This document shows positions 1 through 10,214 of a stretch of 64,000 nucleotides of DNA, in pieces. Position numbers and translations under genes: made by a program. A model generated the notes under the pieces. That model had not been told where the DNA came from. It worked only from the letters and a program-made list of their open reading frames with translations, and searched no databases. Where the stretch lies: contig CAVSEP010000007.1 in assembly GCA_963726995.1 (NCBI GenBank), positions 124,001-188,000 on the forward strand, in the 5' to 3' direction. The stretch is from DAIDKA01 sp963726995. Lineage in GTDB: Bacteria; Pseudomonadota; Gammaproteobacteria; Steroidobacterales; Steroidobacteraceae. The first letter of the stretch is position 1, and every line of letters begins with the position of its first letter.

Positions 1-348
1 GTCATTGATGAGCGTCGCGCCCGCGGCCGCCGCGGCCCGCATGACCTCCGGGGTACTGGTATCCACGGACACGATGGCGCGGCCGCTGCGGGCGAGCTGC
101 TCGACGACCGGCATGACGCGGCGCAGCTCCTCCTCGACGCTGACCGCCGCGGCGCCTGGCCGGGTGGACTCCCCGCCCACATCGATGATGGCGGCGCCGC
201 CGTCGATCATCGCCTGGGCGTGCTCCAGGGCGCGAGCGTGCCTCACGAAGCGGCCGCCGTCCGAGAAGGAATCGGGCGTGACGTTGAGCACGCCCATGAC
301 CTTGGGCAACGTCAGATCGAGCAGAGTTGAACCACAGCGCAGCTGCAT
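1..348 (-). CDS. folP: Dihydropteroate synthase, N-terminal part (cut by window edge)
   Basis: Condenses 4-aminobenzoate with hydroxymethyl-dihydropterin diphosphate in cytosolic folate synthesis. The 116 visible residues contain the first pterin-binding signature NVTPDSFSDGG (about residues 22-32) and the second block GESTRPGA (about 64-71), which identify the family. The C-terminal part, well over half of a usual protein of about 280 residues, lies outside the window. The ATG at 346-348 is the only reasonable start: the frame runs back to the ftsH stop without another start codon. The 45-nt spacing after ftsH suggests one transcript, as in the E. coli ftsH-folP-glmM order. Confidence 0.93.
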   Translation of the reverse strand, partial: MQLRCGSTLLDLTLPKVMGVLNVTPDSFSDGGRFVRHARALEHAQAMIDGGAAIIDVGGESTRPGAAAVSVEEELRRVMPVVEQLARSGRAIVSVDTSTPEVMRAAAAAGATLIND

Positions 349-393
349 CGCGGCCCAATAGCCGCCGATGGGCTTTCGGGTGGATTCGACGGC

Positions 394-2310
394 CTAGTGC
401 TGTCCGGCAGGCGAACCGATCGGACCGGGCGCGCCGGCCGGCTTGGGCGCCGGAGGCTGCTTGTTGGTCGGCAGGGAGTCATCCCAGCCCGCGGGCGGCT
501 GAGGCGGCTTGCCGTCCATGATGTCCTTGAGCTGCCCGTCATCGATGGTCTCGTACTTGATGAGCGCCTCGGCCATGGCGTGCAGCCGGTCAAGGTTGGT
601 GACCAGGATCTGCTTGGCCCACTGGTAGTTGGTCTCGATGACGTTGCGGATTTCCTCATCGATCGCGTGCGCCGTGCCGTCGGAGACCTGCTTGTGCTGG
701 GTCACGCTGCGGCCCAGGAACACCTCGCCGGTTTCCTCCGTGTAGGTGAGCGGCCCCAGCTTGTCCGACAGGCCCCACTTCGTGACCATGTTGCGCGCCA
801 GGTCGGTGGCCCGCTCGATGTCGTTGGAAGCGCCGGTCGTCACCGCGTCCTGACCGAAGATGAGTTCCTCGGCAATGCGGCCTCCGAACAGCGTCGCGAT
901 GGAACTTTGGATGCGCCGGCGCGAGAGGCTGTAGCGATCCTGCTCGGGCAGGAACTGGGTGACGCCCAGCGCACGCCCGCGCGGAATGATGGTCACCTTG
1001 TAGACCGGATCGTGTTCCGGCACCGTCATGCCGACGATGGCGTGGCCGGCCTCGTGGTAGGCCGTCATCTTCTTCTCGTCCTCGGTCATGACCATGGAAC
1101 GGCGCTCGGCGCCCATCATGATCTTGTCCTTGGCGCGCTCGAACTCTTCCATGCTCACGGTGCGCTTGTTGGCGCGCGCTGCAAACAATGCCGCCTCATT
1201 CACCAGGTTCGCCAGGTCCGCGCCCGAGAATCCGGGCGTACCGCGCGCAATCAGCTGCGGCTTCACGTCCTCGGCCAACGGCACGCGGCGCATGTGCACG
1301 CGCAGGATCTGCTCCCGGCCGCGCACATCGGGCAACGGCACCACGACCTGGCGGTCGAAGCGACCGGGCCGCAACAGCGCCGGGTCCAGCACATCCGGAC
1401 GGTTGGTGGCCGCGATGACGATGATGCCTTCGTTGCCTTCGAAGCCGTCCATCTCCACCAGCAGCTGGTTCAGGGTCTGTTCGCGCTCGTCATGACCGCC
1501 GCCCAAGCCGGCTCCCCGGTGCCGCCCGACCGCATCGATCTCATCGATGAAGATGATGCAGGGAGCGTGCTTCTTGGCCTGTTCGAACATGTCGCGCACG
1601 CGTGAGGCACCCACGCCCACGAACATCTCCACGAAGTCGGAACCGGAGATGGTAAAGAAGGGCACCTTGGCTTCGCCGGCGATGGCGCGTGCCAGCAGGG
1701 TCTTGCCGGTGCCGGGCGAGCCGACCATCAGCACGCCCTTGGGAATCTTGCCGCCGAGCTTCTGGAACTTGCCCGGATCCTTGAGAAAATCGACGATTTC
1801 CGCGACTTCCTGCTTGGCCTCCTCGACGCCGGCGACATCGGCGAAGGTAACGTTGACCTGGTCCTCGCCCAGCAGGCGCGCCCGGCTCTTGCCAAAGGAC
1901 ATGGCGCCGCGGCCGCCCGAGGCGCCCTGCATCTGGCGCAGCATGTACAGGAAGAAGAACAGCAGCAGCACCGGGGCCGCCAGCTGCAGCAGCAGCTGCG
2001 TCCAGATGCTCTGCTGATGCGGAGGTGCGGCCTTGATGTCGACGTTGCCCTTCTGCAACTCGCCGATCAGCGCGGTGTAGTCGGTCTCCGGATTGATGGT
2101 CTTGAATTGGGTCTTGTCCTTCAGGGTGCCCAGGATCTGCTCGCCCTGCAGCAAGACCGAATCGACCTTGTTGGCCTTCACATCATCCAGGAAGACCGAA
2201 TAGCTGAGCTCCTGAGGCGTGGTGCCCTGGGGCAGGTAGCGGCTGAACACCACCAGCAGGATGACGACGATGACCACCCATAACAGGATGTTTTTCGTCA
2301 AATCGTTCAA
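394..2310 (-). CDS. ftsH: ATP-dependent zinc metalloprotease FtsH
   Basis: Membrane-anchored AAA+ protease that degrades membrane proteins and short-lived regulators. It has 638 residues against about 644 in E. coli. Transmembrane segments lie near residues 8-22 and 108-124. The AAA module has Walker A GSPGTGKT (about 197-204), Walker B IIFIDEID and an SRH region ending in RPGRFDR. The zinc protease motif is HEAGH. The C-terminal tail is rich in proline, glycine and alanine. The start is TTG with a GAGG box about 8 nt upstream; the only ATG nearby is out of frame and soon stops. The usual upstream partner rlmE is present only as a remnant, so transcription probably starts within or before that remnant. 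Confidence 0.97.
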   Translation of the reverse strand: MNDLTKNILLWVVIVVILLVVFSRYLPQGTTPQELSYSVFLDDVKANKVDSVLLQGEQILGTLKDKTQFKTINPETDYTALIGELQKGNVDIKAAPPHQQSIWTQLLLQLAAPVLLLFFFLYMLRQMQGASGGRGAMSFGKSRARLLGEDQVNVTFADVAGVEEAKQEVAEIVDFLKDPGKFQKLGGKIPKGVLMVGSPGTGKTLLARAIAGEAKVPFFTISGSDFVEMFVGVGASRVRDMFEQAKKHAPCIIFIDEIDAVGRHRGAGLGGGHDEREQTLNQLLVEMDGFEGNEGIIVIAATNRPDVLDPALLRPGRFDRQVVVPLPDVRGREQILRVHMRRVPLAEDVKPQLIARGTPGFSGADLANLVNEAALFAARANKRTVSMEEFERAKDKIMMGAERRSMVMTEDEKKMTAYHEAGHAIVGMTVPEHDPVYKVTIIPRGRALGVTQFLPEQDRYSLSRRRIQSSIATLFGGRIAEELIFGQDAVTTGASNDIERATDLARNMVTKWGLSDKLGPLTYTEETGEVFLGRSVTQHKQVSDGTAHAIDEEIRNVIETNYQWAKQILVTNLDRLHAMAEALIKYETIDDGQLKDIMDGKPPQPPAGWDDSLPTNKQPPAPKPAGAPGPIGSPAGQH

Positions 2311-2354
2311 GGAATTATCCTCATAAAAGCTCTGATTTCGCTCATGGATCGAAC

Positions 2355-2768
2355 CTACACTATCGTGAAGTCCTTCGCCAGCAAGTACAGCTCGGGGCGG
2401 CGCGCCCGCGAGGCCTCGGGCTCGCGCATCCGGACCCTGGCAAACTGCCGCCGGCAGCCCGTCAGTCGCGCAGGGAAGCCCGATCCCTGGCAGACCTTGA
2501 TCAGGGCCGTTCCACCAGGATTCAAGACCTGGCCGGCGGTATTCAGTGCCCGTGCAGCCAGGCAGGTGGATCGGGGCCGGTCCACGGCATCGATACCGCT
2601 CAAGTCGGGGGCCATGGCGGACGGCCGCAAATCCACCCCATGCCCGGGCAGCAACGCCTGTAGCGCGGCCACCACAGCGGCCCCCGCCCCCACCCGCCGG
2701 CTGGCGTACTGGCTCCAGGCACCCCGTGCCGCGCCACCGGCAGCCGCCTTGGTTACAATCGCCGCCAT
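2355..2768 (-). pseudogene. rlmE: Remnant of 23S rRNA U2552 2'-O-methyltransferase RlmE
   Basis: A 137-codon open frame whose C-terminal 85 residues align by eye with RlmE/FtsJ: AMAPDLSG, DAVDRPRS, LNPGGTALIKVCQGSGF, EASRARRPELYLLAKDF. RlmE normally has about 209 residues. Here the first 45 or so, including the first catalytic lysine, are missing. About 25 residues are lost between WSQYASRRVGAG and the MAP motif, and the catalytic aspartate of the usual SDMAP motif is alanine. The K of IKVCQG is kept. The apparent ATG overlaps the yhbY start codon in CCATGG, so no room remains for the normal N-terminus. Its place next to ftsH is the standard rlmE position. A shortened functional protein is possible but unlikely. 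Confidence 0.75.
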
Positions 2769-3087
2769 GGAAATTTCCGAGAATCAGCGGCGCTTTCTAC
2801 GCGGCCGCGCCCACGCCCTGAAACCCATCATCCAGATCGGCAAGACCGGCCTGACCGAGGCCGTCGCCCGGGAGACCGCCCGCGCCCTGCATGATCACGA
2901 ACTCATCAAGGTCCGCGCGCCGGGGGCCGACAGGCAGGCCCGGGACGCCCTGCTCGCGGATCTGGCCGCGCGTACCGGCAGTACGCTGGTCCACCGCATC
3001 GGGCATGTCGCCGTGCTCTACCTTGCCAATGCGGCCAAGCCCGGACTGGTCATTCCGGACCCGAAGCCCGCCAAGCCTACAGTTTGA
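2767..3087 (+). CDS. yhbY: YhbY-family RNA-binding (CRM domain) protein
   Basis: A 106-residue CRM-domain protein. The family binds pre-50S ribosomal particles. The start MEISENQRRFLRGRAHALKP and the motif QIGKTGLT, plus ELIKV in the middle, are characteristic. The ATG at 2767 is chosen because the family begins there; the same frame stays open upstream without similarity. There is no Shine-Dalgarno box, but TACAAT at 2754-2759 is a good -10 and ends 7 nt before the ATG, so the mRNA may be leaderless. It is divergent from the rlmE/ftsH side and overlaps the 3' end of greA by 11 bp. Confidence 0.93.
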   Translation: MEISENQRRFLRGRAHALKPIIQIGKTGLTEAVARETARALHDHELIKVRAPGADRQARDALLADLAARTGSTLVHRIGHVAVLYLANAAKPGLVIPDPKPAKPTV

Positions 3088-3546
3088 CGGCGACGATTTC
3101 GTAGGATCGGGTGCCGCCGGGGGCTGCCACATCCACGACATCGCCCTCGGACTTCGCGACCAGCGCGCGGGCGATCGGCGAGGTCACTGAAATGCGCCCC
3201 GCCTTCAGGTCCGCCTCATCCTCGCCGACGATCTGGTAGCTCAAGCGCGCGCCGCTGTCCTGGTCCTCGAGCTCCACCGTGGCCCCGAAAACCACGCGGC
3301 CATCCTTCGGCAGCGTGCTCGGATCGATGATTTCGGCCGTGGAAAGCTTGGCCTCGACCTCATTGATGCGGCCCTCGATGAATCCCTGCTGTTCGCGCGC
3401 CGCATGGTACTCGGCGTTTTCCGACAGGTCCCCGTGCGCGCGCGCCTCGGCGATGGCCTTGATCACAGTGGGCCGATCGTGGGATTTCAATCGCTTCAGC
3501 TCAACGCGCAGTGCTTCGGCGCCGCGCAGCGTCATGGGAGTGCGTT

Positions 3547-3550
<4 letters not shown>
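3077..3550 (-). CDS. greA: Transcription elongation factor GreA
   Basis: Binds the RNA polymerase secondary channel and stimulates cleavage of backtracked RNA. Its 157 residues match the family length. The N-terminal coiled coil carries PMTLRGAEAL and the conserved tip region HGDLSENAEYHAAREQQGF. The C-terminal FKBP-like half contains IVGEDEADLKAGRISVTSPI. The ATG overlaps the carB stop by four bases (ATGA), and an AGGAGA box lies inside the end of carB, so translation is probably coupled. It is the last gene of the carAB-greA unit. Confidence 0.97.
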
Positions 3551-6774
<3,224 letters not shown>

Positions 6775-6797
6775 TTTCGCTCGTCCTCCGCAAAGAC

Positions 6798-7958
6798 TTA
6801 TCGCTGGGCCTGCCGCAGCTGGTTCTGCAACCGCCGCAGCATGAGCTGATTGAATCGCTCGAACAGGGGCCGCACATCGTGCGGACCCGGGCTGGCCTCG
6901 GGATGGCCCTGGAAGCTGAAGGCGGGACGGTCCTTGAAGGCAAGGCCCTGCAGCGAACCATCGAACAGCGAACGGTGGGTCGCCTTGACGCTGGCCGGCA
7001 GGCTCGCCTCATCGACCGCGAAACCATGGTTCTGGCTGGTGATCATGACCCGGCCGCTCTCCAGATCCTGCACCGGATGATTGGCCCCATGGTGGCCGAA
7101 CTTCATCTTGATGGTGCTGGCGCCGGCGGCGAGCCCCATGATCTGGTGGCCCAGGCAGATGCCGAACAGCGGAATTTCCGACTCCAGCAGTTCGCGCGTG
7201 GCGCTGATGGCGTAATCGCAGGGCTCCGGATCTCCCGGACCGTTGGAGAGGAACACCCCATCGGGCTGCAGCTGCAGCACTTCGCGGGCGCTCGTCTGGG
7301 CCGGCACGACCGTCATGCGGCAACCCGAATCCGACAGCAGCCGCAGGATATTGCGCTTGATGCCGAAGTCGTAGGCCACGACATGCAGGCGCTGGTGGGC
7401 ACGGATGTTCTGGCGGCCCGTGTCCTGCCAGGTATTGCCCTCGTTCCACTGAAACGGGCGCTTGGTGGACACGACCTTCGCCAGGTCCATGCCCTTAAGA
7501 CCGGGAAACTTGCCGGCCAGCTTGATGGCCGCCTGCTCATCGATCTTCTCACCGGTGACGATGCATCCGGCCTGGGCGCCCTTCTCGCGCAGGTGCCGGG
7601 TCAGGCGGCGGGTGTCAATGCCGGCGATGGCGACGATCTTGCCGCGGGCGAGGAACTCGGCGAGCGGCTCGACCATGCGCCAGCTGCTGGCCAGCAGCGG
7701 TAGGTCGCGGATCACGAGACCGGCTGCATAGATCTGCGCGGACTCCAGATCCTCGGCATTGGTGCCCGTATTGCCGATATGTGGATAGGTGAGCGTCACA
7801 ATCTGCCTGGCGTACGAGGGATCGGTGAGGATCTCCTGGTACCCGGTCAATGCAGTATTGAAAACGACTTCGCCGGTGGTATTGCTGGGGGCTCCGATGG
7901 ACTGGCCGCGGAAGATCGAACCGTCCGCCAGCGCCAGCACCGCAGGAAGATGTGTCAT
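6798..7958 (-). CDS. carA: Carbamoyl-phosphate synthase small (glutaminase) subunit
   Basis: Glutamine amidotransferase subunit that feeds ammonia to CarB. It has 386 residues. The N-terminal domain starts LPAVLALADGS. The class I amidotransferase domain has the nucleophile elbow FGICLGHQ and the later histidine in FQGHPEASPGPHD. The ATG at 7958 gives the usual N-terminus. A 225-bp non-coding leader separates it from dapB and contains a promoter-like pair and a strong terminator-like hairpin ending 22 nt before the ATG, which suggests attenuation control of carAB. Confidence 0.97.
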   Translation of the reverse strand: MTHLPAVLALADGSIFRGQSIGAPSNTTGEVVFNTALTGYQEILTDPSYARQIVTLTYPHIGNTGTNAEDLESAQIYAAGLVIRDLPLLASSWRMVEPLAEFLARGKIVAIAGIDTRRLTRHLREKGAQAGCIVTGEKIDEQAAIKLAGKFPGLKGMDLAKVVSTKRPFQWNEGNTWQDTGRQNIRAHQRLHVVAYDFGIKRNILRLLSDSGCRMTVVPAQTSAREVLQLQPDGVFLSNGPGDPEPCDYAISATRELLESEIPLFGICLGHQIMGLAAGASTIKMKFGHHGANHPVQDLESGRVMITSQNHGFAVDEASLPASVKATHRSLFDGSLQGLAFKDRPAFSFQGHPEASPGPHDVRPLFERFNQLMLRRLQNQLRQAQR

Positions 7959-7980
7959 GGTGCGTACGCGCGCGTGCTGC

Positions 7981-8024
7981 AGATAAACAAAGCGGGAGGA
8001 GTTCTTTTTGGAACATCCTCCCGC
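7981..8024 (-). terminator. Intrinsic-terminator-like hairpin just before carA
   Basis: RNA stem GCGGGAGGA/TCCTCCCGC (8016-8024 with 7992-8000), extended by GTTC/GAAC with one bulged base around a short A-rich loop. TTTGTTTATCT follows directly. The stem is about 13 bp and very GC-rich, and the tail is U-rich. It ends 22 nt before the carA ATG, so it could either end dapB transcripts or act as the attenuator of carAB. Confidence 0.65.
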
Positions 8025-8131
8025 CTTGCATGGACTAACCCTTGCGGATTAGAAGTAAATCTTACGGGCCGGCACCCGGTGTGTCCATGCGATTCCAAGA
8101 CTTTTTTGTGCTCAGGAATGGACTCGGCGGG
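7981..8131 (-). promoter_or_regulatory. Structured 5' leader of carA (candidate attenuator or riboswitch)
   Basis: In RNA sense the leader offers mutually exclusive pairings. GTCCAT (8118-8123) can pair with ATGGAC (8083-8088), and the same strand, as GCATGGAC (8083-8090), matches GTCCATGC (8028-8035) perfectly over 8 bp. The latter stem encloses a CGGG/CCCG hairpin and a 7-bp hairpin with a GCAA loop (8035-8052). CCCGCC at the 5' end (8126-8131) can pair with GGCGGG (8020-8025), which is part of the terminator arm, giving a possible antiterminator. A nine-codon frame, MDTPGAGP plus stop (8062-8088), sits in the switch region after a weak GGAA box. It matches no riboswitch family I recognise. 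All pairings are by eye. Confidence 0.55.
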
Positions 8132-8136
8132 TACTG

Positions 8137-8166
8137 TATACAGCTGCCCGACCGCTCCACATTCAA
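8137..8166 (-). promoter_or_regulatory. Candidate carA promoter
   Basis: On the minus strand TTGAAT (8161-8166), an 18-bp spacer and TGTATA (8137-8142) resemble sigma-70 elements. Initiation would fall near 8130, right at the first strand of the leader structure. The -10 lies inside the palindrome CTGTATACAG. Confidence 0.35.
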
Positions 8167-8183
8167 CTCGTAACATACTGTTC

Positions 8184-8981
8184 CTAAAGAATAATGTCCC
8201 GCATGAAGTAATGTCCCGGTGCCCGCCCGGCCAACCAGGCCGCGGCGTCCAGGGCGCCGCGCGCGAACACGTTCCGGTCCGTGGCGCGGTGCGATAAAAC
8301 CACTTGCTCGCCTGTTCCGGCAAAGACCACGGTGTGGTCACCGACGATGTCACCCGCCCGTACCACGGCAAAACCGATGTCGCCCTCGCGCCGCAGTCCC
8401 GCGCGCTCATGGGCCGATACGGCATCCAGTTCCTGGCCCCGCGACTGCGCCACGGCATGGCCCAGCGCCAGCGCCGTTCCCGAGGGCGCATCCTTCTTCA
8501 GACGATGGTGGGCCTCGATGATCTCGACATCGAAGTTCAGCGGCAAGGTCTGCGCCGCCTGCCGGACCAGCTCCAGCAGCAAGGTGACTCCGAGACTGGT
8601 GTTGGCCGCCACCAGCAGCGCGATGTGGCGCGCGGCGCGCTCGATTTCCGGCTTCAGTTCTTCGGCGAGTCCCGTGGTACCAACCAGCAGGGGCTTGCCG
8701 GCAACGATGCAGGCGGCCAGGTTCGAGGCGGTGGCGGGCGACTGGGAGAAGTCGATGGCGCAATCGCAGTCCGCCAGTGCCGCGGCGACATCGGCGCTCA
8801 CCGTCACACCCAGGCGGCCGATGCCGGCGAGCTCGCCCACGTCGCGCCCCAGGTGAACGCTGCCCGCATGGGTCACGGCGCCGGTGATGCGCACATTGGG
8901 GCGCTCTTTCGACACCCGCACCAGCGCCTGGCCCATGCGTCCGGTGGCACCGATGATGAGAACGCGCAATGTACCGCTCAT
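8184..8981 (-). CDS. dapB: 4-hydroxy-tetrahydrodipicolinate reductase
   Basis: NAD(P)H-dependent reductase of the diaminopimelate/lysine pathway. It has 265 residues. The Rossmann motif IGATGRMG lies at residues 10-17. The central block EIIEAHHRLKKDAPSGTAL carries the catalytic histidine-lysine region, and VGTTG comes earlier. It starts 3 nt after the dnaJ stop, which fits co-transcription with the heat-shock genes. The order dnaJ-dapB-carA-carB-greA is also known from pseudomonads. Confidence 0.97.
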   Translation of the reverse strand: MSGTLRVLIIGATGRMGQALVRVSKERPNVRITGAVTHAGSVHLGRDVGELAGIGRLGVTVSADVAAALADCDCAIDFSQSPATASNLAACIVAGKPLLVGTTGLAEELKPEIERAARHIALLVAANTSLGVTLLLELVRQAAQTLPLNFDVEIIEAHHRLKKDAPSGTALALGHAVAQSRGQELDAVSAHERAGLRREGDIGFAVVRAGDIVGDHTVVFAGTGEQVVLSHRATDRNVFARGALDAAAWLAGRAPGHYFMRDIIL

Positions 8982-8984
8982 AGA

Positions 8985-10115
8985 CTATTCGCCTTTGGAG
9001 AAGAAACTCTTGACGCCTTCCAGGAAGCCCTTCTGGCGCGGCGCATGCTGGCCACTGCCGCGCAGCGATTCATCCAGGCGCCTGACCATCTCACGCTGTT
9101 CGGCGGAGAGCTTCACGGGCGTCTCGATCATCACCTTGCAGAACAGGTCACCGCGCGCGCCGCCGCGCACCGGCTTCACGCCCTTGTCGCGCAGCCGAAA
9201 GACCCGGCCCGATTGGGATTCGGCCGGAATCTTGATGGTCACATCGCCATCCAGAGTGGGCACTTCCAGCGTACCCCCCAGCGTCGCGGTGGCAAAGCTG
9301 ATCGGGACTTCGCAGGACAGATGCTCGCCCTCGCGCTCGAAGATCGGATGTTCGCGCACGCGCACTTCCACGTACAGGTCCCCCGGCGGTCCGCCGTTGC
9401 GTCCGGCTTCGCCCTCGCCGGTCAAACGGATGCGATCGCCGTTGTCGACCCCCGCCGGAACCTTCACGGACAGCTTCTTGGCGCGACGCACCCTGCCCTG
9501 TCCCAGGCAGGTGTCGCAGGGATTCTTCACGATGGTGCCCAGGCCGCGGCAGCGCGGGCAGGTCTGCTGCAGCTGGAAGAAGCCCTGCGAAACGCGCACC
9601 TGGCCGTTGCCATCGCAGGTGTCGCAGGTCACCGGTGATGAGCCCTTGGCCGCGCCGGTTCCATGGCAAGTGCCGCATTCATCGAGTTTGGGCAGTTCCA
9701 GTTCCAGGCTGTGGCCGAATACCGCCTGCCCCAGTTCCAGCTCGATCTCGTAGCGCAGGTCCGCGCCGCGAAACACCTGCGAGCGCCCGCCGCCACGGCG
9801 GCCGCCGCCGAAAATATCACCGAACACGTCGCCAAAGATGTCGCTGAAGGCATCTGCGCCGCGCTGCCCGGCGCCGCGTTGGGCCGCGGCCTCCAGGCCG
9901 GCGTGGCCGTGCTGATCGTAGATGGCGCGCCGCTGCGCATCGCCGAGCACCTCGGCGGCTTCCTTGCATTCCTTGAACTTTTCCTCGGCCTCGTGATCCC
10001 CGGGATTGCGATCGGGATGGAATTTCATCGCCAGGCGGCGATAGGCCTTCTTGATGTCGGCCTCGGATGCCGTCTTGGTGACATCGAGAACCTTGTAGTA
10101 ATCGCGCTTAGCCAT
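8985..10115 (-). CDS. dnaJ: Chaperone protein DnaJ
   Basis: Co-chaperone that delivers substrates to DnaK and stimulates its ATPase. It has 376 residues. The N-terminal J domain contains the HPD motif (KFHPDRN). A Gly/Phe-rich linker follows (SDIFGDVFGDIFGGG). Four zinc-binding repeats CGTCHGTG, CDTCDGNG, CPRCRGLG and CDTCLGQG come next, then the C-terminal substrate-binding domains. It sits downstream of dnaK after 99 bp holding a nested inverted repeat, and only 3 nt before dapB. Confidence 0.98.
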   Translation of the reverse strand: MAKRDYYKVLDVTKTASEADIKKAYRRLAMKFHPDRNPGDHEAEEKFKECKEAAEVLGDAQRRAIYDQHGHAGLEAAAQRGAGQRGADAFSDIFGDVFGDIFGGGRRGGGRSQVFRGADLRYEIELELGQAVFGHSLELELPKLDECGTCHGTGAAKGSSPVTCDTCDGNGQVRVSQGFFQLQQTCPRCRGLGTIVKNPCDTCLGQGRVRRAKKLSVKVPAGVDNGDRIRLTGEGEAGRNGGPPGDLYVEVRVREHPIFEREGEHLSCEVPISFATATLGGTLEVPTLDGDVTIKIPAESQSGRVFRLRDKGVKPVRGGARGDLFCKVMIETPVKLSAEQREMVRRLDESLRGSGQHAPRQKGFLEGVKSFFSKGE

Positions 10116-10144
10116 GCCCGCCTAGAACCCATAAACACGTCAAA

Positions 10145-10197
10145 GCCGCCGCACCCTGATCCTACCGGTGTGGCCGGTATGACCCAAGCGCGGCGGC
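10145..10197. repeat. Nested inverted repeat between dnaK and dnaJ
   Basis: Outer arms GCCGCCGC (10145-10152) and GCGGCGGC (10190-10197) are perfectly complementary. They enclose a second perfect stem TACCGG/CCGGTA (10163-10168, 10174-10179) with a 5-nt loop. On the minus strand the outer arm is followed by TTTGACGTGTTT. It could weaken readthrough or mark mRNA processing between dnaK and dnaJ. Confidence 0.5.
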
Positions 10198-10214
10198 CGC
10201 AAGAATACTGCAGC

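Noticed and set aside
397..1605. Long plus-strand open frame of about 400 codons opposite ftsH
   Set aside because: It lies antisense to a clearly conserved gene, its composition is His/Arg/Leu-rich as expected from reading GC-rich codons backwards, and it has no recognisable motif. The same applies to similar frames opposite carB (3511-5307, 5401-6849), dnaK (10541-12706), the E1 genes (45734-47992) and otsA/GH15 (52364-54100).
8062..8088. Leader peptide gene MDTPGAGP in the carA leader as a confirmed CDS
   Set aside because: The ribosome binding site is weak and the codons show no run of a regulatory amino acid; kept only as a possibility within the leader.
8133..8145. LexA-type SOS box at CTGTATACAG before carA
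   Set aside because: The LexA box of gammaproteobacteria needs CTGT and ACAG separated by 8 bp. Here only 2 bp separate them.
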